In this document: piece after piece, positions 1-7,803 of the stretch
Numbering within the stretch: position 1 is the first letter of the stretch
Layout: every line of letters begins with the position of its first letter
From: Alkalimonas collagenimarina
Lineage (GTDB): Bacteria; Pseudomonadota; Gammaproteobacteria; Enterobacterales; Alteromonadaceae
DNA length: 46,492 nt
NCBI RefSeq assembly: GCF_030717845.1
Contig: NZ_JAUZVZ010000029.1
Location: 1-46,492 of the forward strand
Reading direction: 5' to 3'
The notes under the pieces: generated by a model
Databases searched by the model: none
Told to the model about the DNA's origin: nothing
What the model saw: only the letters and a program-made list of their open reading frames with translations
Made by a program: the position numbers and the translations under genes

Positions 1-368
1 GCTTCTCTGATGTTTATTCTTGTCTGTTCCAAGACACCATCAAAATATGCGTCTGATACAAAAGAAAACTGGGAGGCCTGAAGGTCATAATCAAACTGCA
101 CTTGTAGACGTAGATCACTGAGGGTTTTGTCTGTTCCAATAATAGGATCATTCGACAAGCGGACGCCTGAAGCCATTTCTAGAAATCCGCTCAGCTGATA
201 AATGTCTTCACTTTCCTCTTCCCAATCAATCATTCCCCAATCATCTTCATATGGTTCAGGAAAAGGTTTGGAATATACCTCGCCATGAACACAAACAATG
301 AATATGATTATACTCAGAACTCGCTGAAGCAAGCGCCTTTGCATGTCCTCTTTGTTAAACCGGCTCAT
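1..368 (-). CDS. Partial envelope protein, N-terminal part (runs off the left edge)
   Basis: The frame opens with an ATG at 368 and stays open to the window edge, giving about 122 residues. It starts 10 bases after the stop of the lipoprotein-sorting remnant. The start MSRFNKEDMQRR is followed by a hydrophobic stretch (VLSIIIFIVCVHG) that resembles a signal peptide. The mature part is acidic (EEESEDIY) and then alternates polar and hydrophobic residues, as in outer-membrane strands. Outer-membrane proteins of unassigned function are known to sit beside LolA-like sorting proteins and MMPL/RND exporters, so the setting fits. I cannot name a family from this fragment. It may be dead if the truncated upstream gene carried the operon promoter. 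Confidence 0.5.
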   Translation of the reverse strand, partial: MSRFNKEDMQRRLLQRVLSIIIFIVCVHGEVYSKPFPEPYEDDWGMIDWEEESEDIYQLSGFLEMASGVRLSNDPIIGTDKTLSDLRLQVQFDYDLQASQFSFVSDAYFDGVLEQTRINIRE

Positions 369-378
369 TATCATAGCG

Positions 379-729
379 TTAGTCTAGCCAACGTCTAGGG
401 GGATTGCGTAAACTGCGCTCGCTGAATACGTCGTCATCAAGGCCAACGTTGTATTTTATGTTCCTAAACTCCATCAACGTATACCCACCGGTCTTGAGGT
501 CTGAAACTTTGGAACGCACTACGGTAGGAAATCCTTGTACATCCTGAATTTCAACAGCCTCTACTCGTCGATAGTTGTCATCACTTTCCTTATAAAAGTT
601 AATGAGAATGGGTAAAAAGCTTTTCTTATCAATCGTAACAGAATAGTAATCAAACTCTACAGTTGATTTGTCAAGAGGCACTCCTTTTAATACATAGTAC
701 TTTTTGTTTTCTTCGATTAATTGGCTGAA
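379..729 (-). pseudogene. 5'-truncated outer-membrane lipoprotein-sorting (LolA-like) protein
   Basis: The frame encodes the C-terminal part of the LolA-like sorting protein family that accompanies MMPL/RND exporters. Recognisable parts are KYYVLKGVP, a strand reading YYSVTIDKKSFLPILINFY, and the family-typical ending NIKYNVGLDDDVFSERSLR. Family members are usually about 250 residues with a signal peptide; only about 116 codons remain. Reading upstream, the frame meets an in-frame TAG at 730-732 with no ATG between. The only early start is a GTG at 681, inside the domain. I found no N-terminal half in any minus frame of the AT-rich DNA beyond. I read this as a remnant left by a deletion or insertion. 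The intact family acts in the periplasm in envelope lipid or lipoprotein traffic. Confidence 0.7.
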
Positions 730-732
730 CTA

Positions 733-1281
733 CCGTTTAGGTCACTGATTTACGATATTATAATATAAGCCATTGATTAAAATGGCTAAATAAAACCTGC
801 ATCATAAACTCCCAGATGACGTTGACCATGATGATTGTTTATACGGGGCCATGCAGTAGTTAGACTTATTGGTTAACAGATAACTCGTACAGAAACGAAA
901 AGCTATATGAACAGACATTCAGCTCGTGGAGTTGCTTAAAAGCTCATTTATACTAAATACATAGTATCCTATAATGTATATTATGTTAAATGAAGTATTT
1001 AAGTATTATTTAGCAAGTAAAACCCATCTTATAGCCCTGCGTTCAAAAACCTTTGAATCAAAGCCTTTTCCCCTGTTATCAAAATACGGAAAAATAGTCA
1101 TTTCAACAATTTTTAAGAAGTGTGTAATTGTTCGTTTTAAATCACTCATGACAACAAAAAATCACACAAGAATGCTATTTTTTTAATCCAATTAGTGCCA
1201 CCTACCGACATGCGAAGAGTATGGTGATCGCAGAACGAAATCGAAGCTACGATCTAATTTAAGTATCCGTTGATATGTTAC
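733..1281. other. AT-rich stretch with no convincing gene
   Basis: About 550 bases separate the truncated sorting-protein remnant from the nuclease-like gene. The only frame of note is a 70-codon one at 974-1186 on the plus strand. It has no clear ribosome-binding site and a composition that looks like chance. I see no tRNA, no terminator with a T-run, no direct repeats and no transposase fragment. It may be a scar of the event that removed the 5' half of the neighbouring gene. Confidence 0.5.
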
Positions 1282-1728
1282 CTAGTAAGTATTATGTTCT
1301 ATGGCATAGAATACTCGGCGTAAATTAGAAACGATATTTCTATTCACTTCTAATAGAGCTATTCCTAACTCTTCAAAACAATAATCAATGAGGTTTTCAC
1401 TAAAGCAGGTAATTGGACTTGTGATGATAATTGCCTCAGCTGCTCGACATTTCCTACGGTATTCATCAACAGCATCTGCATCGTGCCGACGTAGATAGGC
1501 AGTTTTATAGTGTCTCGCATCGATGACCACACTTCTTCCTCCTTGTCGCCTTTCGGCGACATGAAAATCTAACCTAAGATTCTTCCTCCCACCATTAGCA
1601 TCAACATATGAGCGTGCTCTTTGTGCGGAAAGCCGCCAATTAGTTCCTGCGAGCGCTTGTTCGATGCAGCCTTCAAGAAACACTTCAAATTCTCGCCATG
1701 ACATTTCATACCACTGTTCTTTATTCAT
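1282..1728 (-). CDS. Small restriction-endonuclease-like protein (possible degenerate PD-(D/E)XK fold)
   Basis: The protein has 148 residues. The ATG at 1728 has AAAGGAA seven bases upstream. Residues about 8-30 look helical. A core follows that reads LRLDFHV (Asp54), then VVIDARHYKTA (Asp70, Arg72), then a helix and AAEAIIITS. This order (strand, acidic residue, strand with acidic-x-basic, helix, hydrophobic strand) matches the core of PD-(D/E)XK nucleases of the Mrr or restriction type. The usual ExK is replaced by D-A-R, so activity is doubtful. The gene stands alone, with no methylase or other defence gene beside it. It could be a solitary nuclease, a relic of a restriction system, or a structural homologue with another role. 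The fold assignment is from pattern only. Confidence 0.55.
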   Translation of the reverse strand: MNKEQWYEMSWREFEVFLEGCIEQALAGTNWRLSAQRARSYVDANGGRKNLRLDFHVAERRQGGRSVVIDARHYKTAYLRRHDADAVDEYRRKCRAAEAIIITSPITCFSENLIDYCFEELGIALLEVNRNIVSNLRRVFYAIEHNTY

Positions 1729-1788
1729 ACTTGTTCCTTTCGAAGGTATAAATTAAAACTTAGTCAAATACATATTGCAATGATATGT

Positions 1789-2034
1789 TTATAGCAACCA
1801 GCCTAAAAATAAACCAAATAAGAAAACAATAATCAAAATATTTTTTGAATAAACAAATTTAACTGGCTCTGTTTTTTCAGTATTACTTATTGGTGTATAA
1901 GGTGACATGCATTTTTCACAATACAGATAATGTTGTCCTTTTTCAGCTTGAAATAAAGTGAAGTTATCAATAGATAAATCTACCTCTGATCTACATTGGA
2001 CACATTCACCATCAAGTCTTAATGATTTTGACAT
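1789..2034 (-). CDS. Small zinc-ribbon protein with C-terminal membrane helix
   Basis: The protein has 81 residues. Two CxxC knuckles (CVQC near residue 12 and CEKC near residue 39) would bind one zinc ion. A short basic linker follows, then a single hydrophobic helix at the very C-terminus (ILIIVFLFGLFLGWLL). This is tail-anchor topology with the zinc ribbon in the cytoplasm. I do not recognise a named family. Composition is AT-rich, like the nuclease-like gene 60 bases downstream on the same strand, so the two may be co-transcribed. Confidence 0.6.
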   Translation of the reverse strand: MSKSLRLDGECVQCRSEVDLSIDNFTLFQAEKGQHYLYCEKCMSPYTPISNTEKTEPVKFVYSKNILIIVFLFGLFLGWLL

Positions 2035-2190
2035 AAAATAAAATTAACTCATGTTTTCTTAGGTAAGATGACTGATTAAACGTCTGAATAATACATTCTA
2101 TCTTGTACAATCAAATAGAATAGCCAAGCATTCTTTCATCATAAATATTTATAACATCTTATAAACCCCAGACAGGATATAATCCAGCTA

Positions 2191-2853
2191 TCATTTATCC
2201 GGCGTATACACAAACCGTGTTCTAACATTCAGCTCTGGGTTAGCCACTTGCTCGCTTTCTTTAAGTTTCAACCAGACAAAGTGCAGCGTTTTATATTTTT
2301 GATAGCTGCCACCAACAAAAATGGTTAGTAGTATAGCTGTGCCAAAGGTTACTATCGCAAAAAGCGCCGTTACTAAGGATGGCTTGCCAATTAGTGGTAA
2401 AAGGCCTGAAAAGCCAATTAGGAACAGTACAATAGACGCCCAAAAAGAATAAATGATCTCTGACTTCTCAAACCCGCCAAGCTCAAACTGAATTTTATCG
2501 CCAGCGGGTATCAGGTTATTTGCTATGTGTTTTAACTGACGTTTTGATAGGAAATCTTGTTGGTAAAGTTTCATCAGCATTTTGCTCTTTTCTCGAGAGG
2601 TACGCATACCAGAGGCGAGCGTAAATGCTTCTTCTTCGATACGCTTTTCTACAAAACCAGAGATATCAGAACCTCCTACTACACTGTCTTTTAACAGCAA
2701 TAAGCGCTTTAAATCGCGCTTTAAAAACATTTCTTCATGGGTGCTGATGATGCCGGTAAAAACCTTTAATAGTGCTGAAACTATTGATACGGCGATCAAA
2801 ATAATGGCAATAAACCAATGTTTACTCAGTAGCTCTGGCAGTAGCTGTTCCAA
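2191..2853 (-). CDS. Conserved-looking membrane protein of unknown function
   Basis: The protein has about 220 residues. One N-terminal hydrophobic helix (about residues 12-33, WFIAIILIAVSIVSALL) is followed by a charged helical cytoplasmic segment rich in Lys, Arg and Glu. Two more helices follow near residues 135-185 and then a polar tail. The reading frame has no early ATG. A TTG at 2859 directly abuts the AAGGA site, while a TTG at 2853 lies six bases after it, so I chose 2853. I recognise no catalytic motif and no named family. Neighbouring genes are unrelated, so its role is open. Confidence 0.6.
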   Translation of the reverse strand: MEQLLPELLSKHWFIAIILIAVSIVSALLKVFTGIISTHEEMFLKRDLKRLLLLKDSVVGGSDISGFVEKRIEEEAFTLASGMRTSREKSKMLMKLYQQDFLSKRQLKHIANNLIPAGDKIQFELGGFEKSEIIYSFWASIVLFLIGFSGLLPLIGKPSLVTALFAIVTFGTAILLTIFVGGSYQKYKTLHFVWLKLKESEQVANPELNVRTRFVYTPDK

Positions 2854-2957
2854 AATCAATCCTTGAATGCCTGGTCACTAAAAGACCCTGTTCAACCATA
2901 CTCAAGTCAGACTTTAGAGAGTTTCATTGCTGGGTGCAATGGCAGAATCATTATAAA

Positions 2958-3686
2958 TCACTGATAAAACTGATACTTGCCCTCTGCCCTAATCTGCTCT
3001 AATGCCTCACGAAATGCTTGGTATCTATCGGCGTAGCGGCCGTTTTTGGAGATGGCGATATGGGCTTCAAAGTCAGCCTGCTTATCTTGAGGTGCCACTA
3101 TTAAGCTTTGTTGATAACGCCCATTTCGGGAAATATGGAGCAAGGTAATGTGCTCAGGCCCAACGAATACATCGGTGGTACCATGGTATAAATCGGCCAG
3201 TGCATCATCAATGCTTGGAGCCAGTAACACTTGGTGCCCTGCCTTCAGAAGGCTTTCCTGAAAGCCTTCTGAATAGATGCCTGATTGAATGAGTGTGATA
3301 CGAAGCTCTTGATTTTCAGCTGGTGTTCTATGCTTATTGATGAAATGACTTTCAGGCTTAGCGATATCATAAGGCAACAACCAATAACGGTTGTCTCGCT
3401 CTGGTGTGTACAACAAACCTGTTACTACATCGACCTCACCCCGCTCTAGCTGCAGTAAACAGCGTGATGTTGGTGTTGGTACGGTAAACTCGAGCTTGGT
3501 ATTCAGTTTGGTGGCTACATCTTGCATCAGATCAACCATGGGCCCATAGGGATCTTTGCCATACTCATAGTATTTGCGTGGTGGCGTATGATCTAAGCAC
3601 CAAATTAATGATGGCCGGCTAACCGCAAATGAACTGGCAGAAAAGAAAAGTAAAATGAAATATAACCATAAGGCTGAGTGCACCAT
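2958..3686 (-). CDS. Periplasmic substrate-binding protein of the SBP_bac_3 type, orphan
   Basis: The protein has 242 residues from the ATG at 3686. A TTG start at 3701 is possible, but GGAG at 3697-3700 sits nine bases before the ATG and favours it. A signal peptide (MVHSALWLYFILLFFSASSFA) precedes a class 3 solute-binding fold. The pattern DPYGPMVDLMQDVATKLN near residue 45 is typical, as are the low-polarity hinge strands and GEVDVVTGLLYTPERD. Relatives bind amino acids or similar small solutes, and others act as sensors. No ABC permease or ATPase gene lies nearby, so this is a stand-alone member that either feeds a transporter encoded elsewhere or senses a ligand. The ligand cannot be told from sequence. 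Confidence 0.8.
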   Translation of the reverse strand: MVHSALWLYFILLFFSASSFAVSRPSLIWCLDHTPPRKYYEYGKDPYGPMVDLMQDVATKLNTKLEFTVPTPTSRCLLQLERGEVDVVTGLLYTPERDNRYWLLPYDIAKPESHFINKHRTPAENQELRITLIQSGIYSEGFQESLLKAGHQVLLAPSIDDALADLYHGTTDVFVGPEHITLLHISRNGRYQQSLIVAPQDKQADFEAHIAISKNGRYADRYQAFREALEQIRAEGKYQFYQ

Positions 3687-3716
3687 CGCAGCGTTCTCCA
3701 ATCAGCTGATGCATTT

Positions 3717-3745
3717 AATATAGCTGTACCTGAAAGCGCATACAA
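3717..3745 (-). promoter_or_regulatory. Candidate sigma-70 promoter of the periplasmic binding-protein gene
   Basis: On the minus strand TTGTAT (3745-3740) and TATATT (3722-3717) are separated by exactly 17 bases. The -10 box lies about 30 bases before the chosen ATG. Pattern match only. Confidence 0.4.
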
Positions 3746-3909
3746 TAACTGAATACATGTAAATTTTGTGACAATATCGATTTAGTATCGGTTTTTTGAT
3801 ATTTACATGGGGCATATGACCTTGATCAAAGCGAAGCTTCATCATCTATCTATACTAATGAGTATGTAATAAAAGGAGTATAGCGCTGCGTTTGCCGGAA
3901 GCAGCAGGC

Positions 3910-3936
3910 GCCAGAGCCATAACTTTGGGCTCTGGC
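3910..3936. other. Strong inverted repeat downstream of the MarC gene
   Basis: GCCAGAGCC at 3910-3918 pairs with GGCTCTGGC at 3928-3936 around a nine-base loop. It lies 37 bases past the stop of the minus-strand marC-like gene, where a transcript end is expected. No real T-run follows on either strand, so it may protect a 3' end or act as a weak terminator. Confidence 0.45.
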
Positions 3937-3972
3937 ATTTGAACGGCAGCTATTAGCCATCATGGAAAAGCC

Positions 3973-4629
3973 TCAGCTCTCTGAAACAGCTGACAAGCCT
4001 GCCTTAAATAGCTGCAATAGTTCTGGATCGGTAATGCCGTTGACAATAAATTGAATGGCGATACAAAACATCAGAAAACCCATGATTTTGGTCATGGCAT
4101 GAGTGCCGTTGATGCCAAGAAACCGATGCAGTTGGCCTGACAGCCGTAAGGTGACTAATACAATTCCGGCGATACCGATAATGCCAATAAAGATGGCCAG
4201 ACACTGCCACCAGCTGCTGGATAAGGTAGCGAGGCTGATGGTGACTGCAATGGAGCCAGGCCCACTTAAACTGGGCATCGCCAATGGAAAAAACGAAATA
4301 TCATCTTTTTTTCGGGTTTCGCGCTTTTCATCTGGCGTCAGATCGACTGTATCTGGTGGGTAGAGCATACGAAAGGCCACCCGACCAATAAGAATACCGC
4401 CAGCAATTCGAACTCCGGGCAGTGAAATACCGAAAAAATTCATAATTAAACTGCCAGCTACCAGAAAGGTAGAGAGAATAGCAATCATATACAACACGCC
4501 ACGAAGTGCTTGCTCGTTGCGAGTTTTTTGGTCGTAACCCTCTGTGATAGCTAAGAATAATGGTGCAGTACTAAAAGGATTGACGATGGGAAGCAATGCC
4601 GCAATCGTAATGAATATAAGCTCTATCAT
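3973..4629 (-). CDS. marC: MarC-family integral membrane protein
   Basis: The protein has 218 residues from the ATG at 4629. A longer frame reaches 4701, but GGGAG lies just ahead of the chosen ATG, and the sequence from there (MIELIFITIAALLPIVNPF) matches the family start. It has about six membrane helices. Family signatures are the early LPIVNPFSTAPLFL, FFGISLPGVRIAGGILI, and the second-half PLAMPSLSGPGSIAVTI. It is closer in pattern to Escherichia coli MarC than to YhgN. The true function of the family is unsettled: the old link with multiple antibiotic resistance has been withdrawn. The gene is monocistronic, with unrelated neighbours. Confidence 0.85.
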   Translation of the reverse strand: MIELIFITIAALLPIVNPFSTAPLFLAITEGYDQKTRNEQALRGVLYMIAILSTFLVAGSLIMNFFGISLPGVRIAGGILIGRVAFRMLYPPDTVDLTPDEKRETRKKDDISFFPLAMPSLSGPGSIAVTISLATLSSSWWQCLAIFIGIIGIAGIVLVTLRLSGQLHRFLGINGTHAMTKIMGFLMFCIAIQFIVNGITDPELLQLFKAGLSAVSES

Positions 4630-4804
4630 AAGTCTCCCTGACCATGCAGTATGATTTCGCCGGCTATAGCGATGACTCAACGTCAGCCTGCACGAATTCA
4701 AACTATAGTAGCTAACTTTCCCACCACTTGAAACTCTAAGGGTGCCCTACTTTCGGTGAGCTTGCGCCGGATCAATATCTGGCTGGTTTAGTTTAAAGTG
4801 AACA

Positions 4805-6112
4805 TCAATCAAGATAGGCTTGCAACAGCGCTCGCACATTAACCCGGGCTTTTAAGCGGGCAGCCAGTAAGTAAAGACCACCAATTTTTCGATGCAAAAA
4901 AATAGCATCGGCCGGTGGTGTGTGCCAGTAGTTGTGCTGCAAGCTGAGCGCGGTGCCAGCTTCCCGAATGCGATTGGCGAGATCACTGTGTCCGAAATCG
5001 AATGGCTCACTATGCTGCAAAGGTTCACATGCCAACTGAACCAACTGCAGAATGCGCTCGCGCTGGCTGGCTGCTATGTCCTGACTGAAGAAACCGATAT
5101 CGCGCATCGCCTGCTCCACTCCAGCCTCCTGGTTATTCAGTGCTGAACCAAATAGCAATCGATAGGCATCACTGAAGGCTTCACTGTAATCGCGGCAGGC
5201 CCCGAAATCCAGCAGTACCAATTGTTTGGTGCTGAGGTTGTAACGGTAGTTGGCAAAGTTAGGATCGGTCTGAACCAAGCGGAACTCGAACAGTTCTTTA
5301 AAAAACAGTTCAAATAACAGTACCATCACTTGATCGCGTAACGCCTGCGGTTCGGCTTGCAGCGACTCAACCGGTACCCCCTCTACGAAATCCATGACCA
5401 GTATGTTAGCGGTTGAAAGCTCTGTATTCGGTTGCGGTACCACGTAACGTGGATCATGTTGTAAATGGTGATAAAAGCGAGTCATGTAGTCGGCTTCTTG
5501 CAGATAATCAGCTTCGCGTTGCAGCTGGATCTTAGCTTCATCAAGCAAAGCGCCATAATCCATGCCTGCCGGTAATAAACCACTTATTTTCAGTAGCGAA
5601 GCGACATTATCCACATCGCTTTCAATGCTTTGCTTTACACCGGGGTACTGCACTTTCACCGCAAGTCGTTGACCTTTATCATGCTGAGCGCGATGTACTT
5701 GCCCTATCGATGCGGCGGCCATGGGTTTAAATTCAAAATCGGCAAAGTGACGTTGCCAGTCGTTACCAAGCTCAGTGCGAAGTACCGTAGCCAGTTGTTT
5801 GGGTAGCATTGGATTGGCATTATCGCGCAGCCGCGCTAGCAGCTCCGCCAGCTCGGCTGGGATCAGATCGCCCGCATCCATCGATAACAGTTGGCCCAAT
5901 TTCATGGCGGCACCACGCATATGAGCTAGTTTATCAGTAACGCGTTTAATATTGGATGGGGTAAGTAACAGATCCAGCCGATTGCTTTTTTCGCCATTGG
6001 CCATGCGTCTGGCACCTTCTGCAAGCATACCTCCGGCCAATTTTCCTGCCAAGCCGGCTAAACTACTAAAGCGGGCAAGACGCCCGGATGGTACTTTACT
6101 GCTGGAAGCCAT
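4805..6112 (-). CDS. ABC1/UbiB-family atypical kinase, COQ8-like subtype
   Basis: The protein has 435 residues; the ATG at 6112 has AGGA six bases upstream. All ABC1 hallmarks are visible: the KxGQ motif (KLGQ, residues 71-74), the Ala-rich loop AAASIGQVHRA (132-142), AVKVQYPG with the nucleotide-site lysine (151-158), QTDPNFANY (281-289), and LDFGA (301-305). The QTDPNxAN form resembles eukaryotic COQ8/ADCK3 more than bacterial UbiB, which has HADxHPGN. Such proteins support ubiquinone biosynthesis or quinone/lipid handling through ATPase or kinase activity. Unlike UbiB, there is no C-terminal pair of membrane helices. The gene is divergent from the yghU-like gene and not linked to ubiquinone genes, so a role beyond ubiquinone is possible. 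Confidence 0.85.
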   Translation of the reverse strand: MASSSKVPSGRLARFSSLAGLAGKLAGGMLAEGARRMANGEKSNRLDLLLTPSNIKRVTDKLAHMRGAAMKLGQLLSMDAGDLIPAELAELLARLRDNANPMLPKQLATVLRTELGNDWQRHFADFEFKPMAAASIGQVHRAQHDKGQRLAVKVQYPGVKQSIESDVDNVASLLKISGLLPAGMDYGALLDEAKIQLQREADYLQEADYMTRFYHHLQHDPRYVVPQPNTELSTANILVMDFVEGVPVESLQAEPQALRDQVMVLLFELFFKELFEFRLVQTDPNFANYRYNLSTKQLVLLDFGACRDYSEAFSDAYRLLFGSALNNQEAGVEQAMRDIGFFSQDIAASQRERILQLVQLACEPLQHSEPFDFGHSDLANRIREAGTALSLQHNYWHTPPADAIFLHRKIGGLYLLAARLKARVNVRALLQAYLD

Positions 6113-6224
6113 AGTGATCCTGTTTTACTATCAAAAGAGTACTAAACCGTTTATCTATGCATTTACGTGATGAAAACGCCTCTGGCTCAAAAGCCATTCA
6201 TCATCAAGCTTTAATGAGTCATTA

Positions 6225-7082
6225 ATGACCGATTACACGTTACCAAAAGTTTGGCAACACACCGCAAGTGGTGGCAAATTTGCCAGCATTAACCGCCCTA
6301 CTGCGGGTGCCACGCACGATAAAGTATTGCCGATTGGTCAGCATCCAATCCAGTTGTATTCACTAGGCACCCCCAATGGCATTAAAGTGACTATTTTACT
6401 GGAAGAACTGTTGGCATTAGGCCATCAGGGGGCTGAGTACGACGCCTGGTTCATCGATATTGGCCAAGGCGATCAGTTTGGCAGTGGCTTTGTCGAGCTC
6501 AACCCCAACAGCAAGATCCCTGCGTTATGCGATCGCACTACAGCTGCCAAACCGGTACGGGTGTTTGAATCTGGGACCATGTTATTGTATCTGGCCGAAA
6601 AATTTCAGTGTTTTTTAGGGGAAAACCCAACCGAACGTACTGAAATCCTCAACTGGTTATTCTGGCAAATGGGCAGCGCGCCTTTTTTAGGTGGCGGCTT
6701 TGGTCACTTTTTTGCTTATGCACCAGAAAAATATGAATACCCGATCAATCGTTACGCGATGGAAGCCAAACGACAACTGGATGTGTTGGATAGACAACTT
6801 TCGCAGCATGAGTTCGTTGCTGGTAGTGACTACAGCATTGCCGATATGGCGATCTGGCCGTGGTACGGTGTCTTGGCATTAGGAGAATTGTACAATACAG
6901 ATGAGCATAAAGCCGCTGAGTTTCTGGATACACAAAGCTATCAACATGTGCAGCGCTGGGCCCAACAAGTCAGCAAACGCCCAGCGGTGCAACGAGGCCG
7001 ATTGGTAAACCGTAAATCTGATGATCACTCTACTTTGCCTGAGCGTCATAGTGCCGCAGATTTTGAGCGTATTGTCAGGTAG
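6225..7082 (+). CDS. yghU: YghU-type glutathione S-transferase / disulfide-bond oxidoreductase
   Basis: The protein has 285 residues, close to the 288 of E. coli YghU. Shared stretches run end to end: GGKFASINRP, QLYSLGTPNGIKVTILLEEL, GFVELNPNSKIPAL, LNWLFWQMGSAPFLGGGFGH, and VQRWAQQVSKRPAVQRGRLVN. Asn23 and Thr49 correspond to the residues that contact the glutathione pair in the E. coli enzyme. The family binds two glutathiones and reduces disulfides and organic hydroperoxides in the cytoplasm rather than doing classical conjugation. The site before the ATG is poor in Shine-Dalgarno sequence. A terminator follows at 7141-7170, so the gene is a single transcription unit. Confidence 0.95.
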   Translation: MTDYTLPKVWQHTASGGKFASINRPTAGATHDKVLPIGQHPIQLYSLGTPNGIKVTILLEELLALGHQGAEYDAWFIDIGQGDQFGSGFVELNPNSKIPALCDRTTAAKPVRVFESGTMLLYLAEKFQCFLGENPTERTEILNWLFWQMGSAPFLGGGFGHFFAYAPEKYEYPINRYAMEAKRQLDVLDRQLSQHEFVAGSDYSIADMAIWPWYGVLALGELYNTDEHKAAEFLDTQSYQHVQRWAQQVSKRPAVQRGRLVNRKSDDHSTLPERHSAADFERIVR

Positions 7083-7140
7083 CGTCACTCCGTCTATTTG
7101 AATAAAAATCACAATATAGTTACAATAAATTTTGTGTGAT

Positions 7141-7170
7141 AACAGCAGCTGCCAAACCTGCTGTTTTTTT
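7141..7170 (+). terminator. Rho-independent terminator after the yghU-like gene
   Basis: AACAGCAG at 7141-7148 pairs with CTGCTGTT at 7158-7165 around a nine-base loop, and an unbroken run of seven T closes it at 7164-7170. It lies 58 bases past the stop and 19 before the next start. Confidence 0.85.
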
Positions 7171-7189
7171 ATGCTTTTAAGGAACCATC

Positions 7190-7801
7190 ATGACCACCAG
7201 GGACCCTTTAACCAACACCCAAAAAATGGCTTCAGACCACCAGTTGCGCTTACGCAAAAAGTTGAGTTTACAACAAGGTGAAGTATCGACGCTTAGTTTT
7301 TGGATCAGCCAAATCTTTATGATTATCGCTACGGTGCTCGGTGTCTACCTTGCCGGCCAGCAAGGCTTGGCTCAGGCCGTAAATTTTGAACAAATACAGA
7401 GTGATAAAAATAATTATTACTTACGTAAATCGCTGCAGTTTGAACTGGAGGATAACGTAAAACTGGTTCAGGCCTACATTGATGCGCTTGGGGATACCTG
7501 TTCACGCCCTGCGGCCCAGTGCTTTCAACTTGAACTGGAGCAGTTTATTTGGGAGAGCATGAAGTTTTCTACGGCTACTCTCGAAACACCGCCTGAGTTG
7601 CTGCACGAAGCCCGCTCGTTTTATCGCAAGGTGTTGAGTATTCATAACAATGTGATCCAAGAGGTTTATGGTCGTGCTTATGCTGCAGGTTTAATGCGGC
7701 AACAGACGGAGCATATGCAGCACGTTGTATTACCGATGTTTACGCAGGATTTATCTGAACTAAAACAGTTGTTGCGAGCGAATAAGGTCGAGGTTGAATA
7801 A
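7190..7801 (+). CDS. Membrane-anchored protein of unknown function, partner of the rhomboid gene
   Basis: The protein has 203 residues, with AAGGAACC before the ATG. A basic cytoplasmic N-terminus of about 35 residues leads into one membrane helix (about 36-56, FWISQIFMIIATVLGVYLAG). A long helical, glutamate-rich domain with a possible disulfide (DTCSRPAAQC, Cys99 and Cys106) follows, predicted on the periplasmic side. The stop is two bases before the ATG of the zinc-ribbon rhomboid, so the two are translationally coupled. A substrate or regulator of that protease is a reasonable guess, but nothing in the protein shows it. I recognise no named family. Confidence 0.65.
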   Translation: MTTRDPLTNTQKMASDHQLRLRKKLSLQQGEVSTLSFWISQIFMIIATVLGVYLAGQQGLAQAVNFEQIQSDKNNYYLRKSLQFELEDNVKLVQAYIDALGDTCSRPAAQCFQLELEQFIWESMKFSTATLETPPELLHEARSFYRKVLSIHNNVIQEVYGRAYAAGLMRQQTEHMQHVVLPMFTQDLSELKQLLRANKVEVE

Positions 7802-7803
7802 GT

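Noticed and set aside
974-1186. A 70-codon plus-strand frame in the AT-rich gap
   Set aside because: No ribosome-binding site, no recognisable pattern, and composition as expected by chance in AT-rich DNA.
6183-6196. Small palindrome in the gap between the ABC1 kinase and yghU genes as an operator
   Set aside because: Only a five-base stem around a four-base loop; such matches are common by chance.
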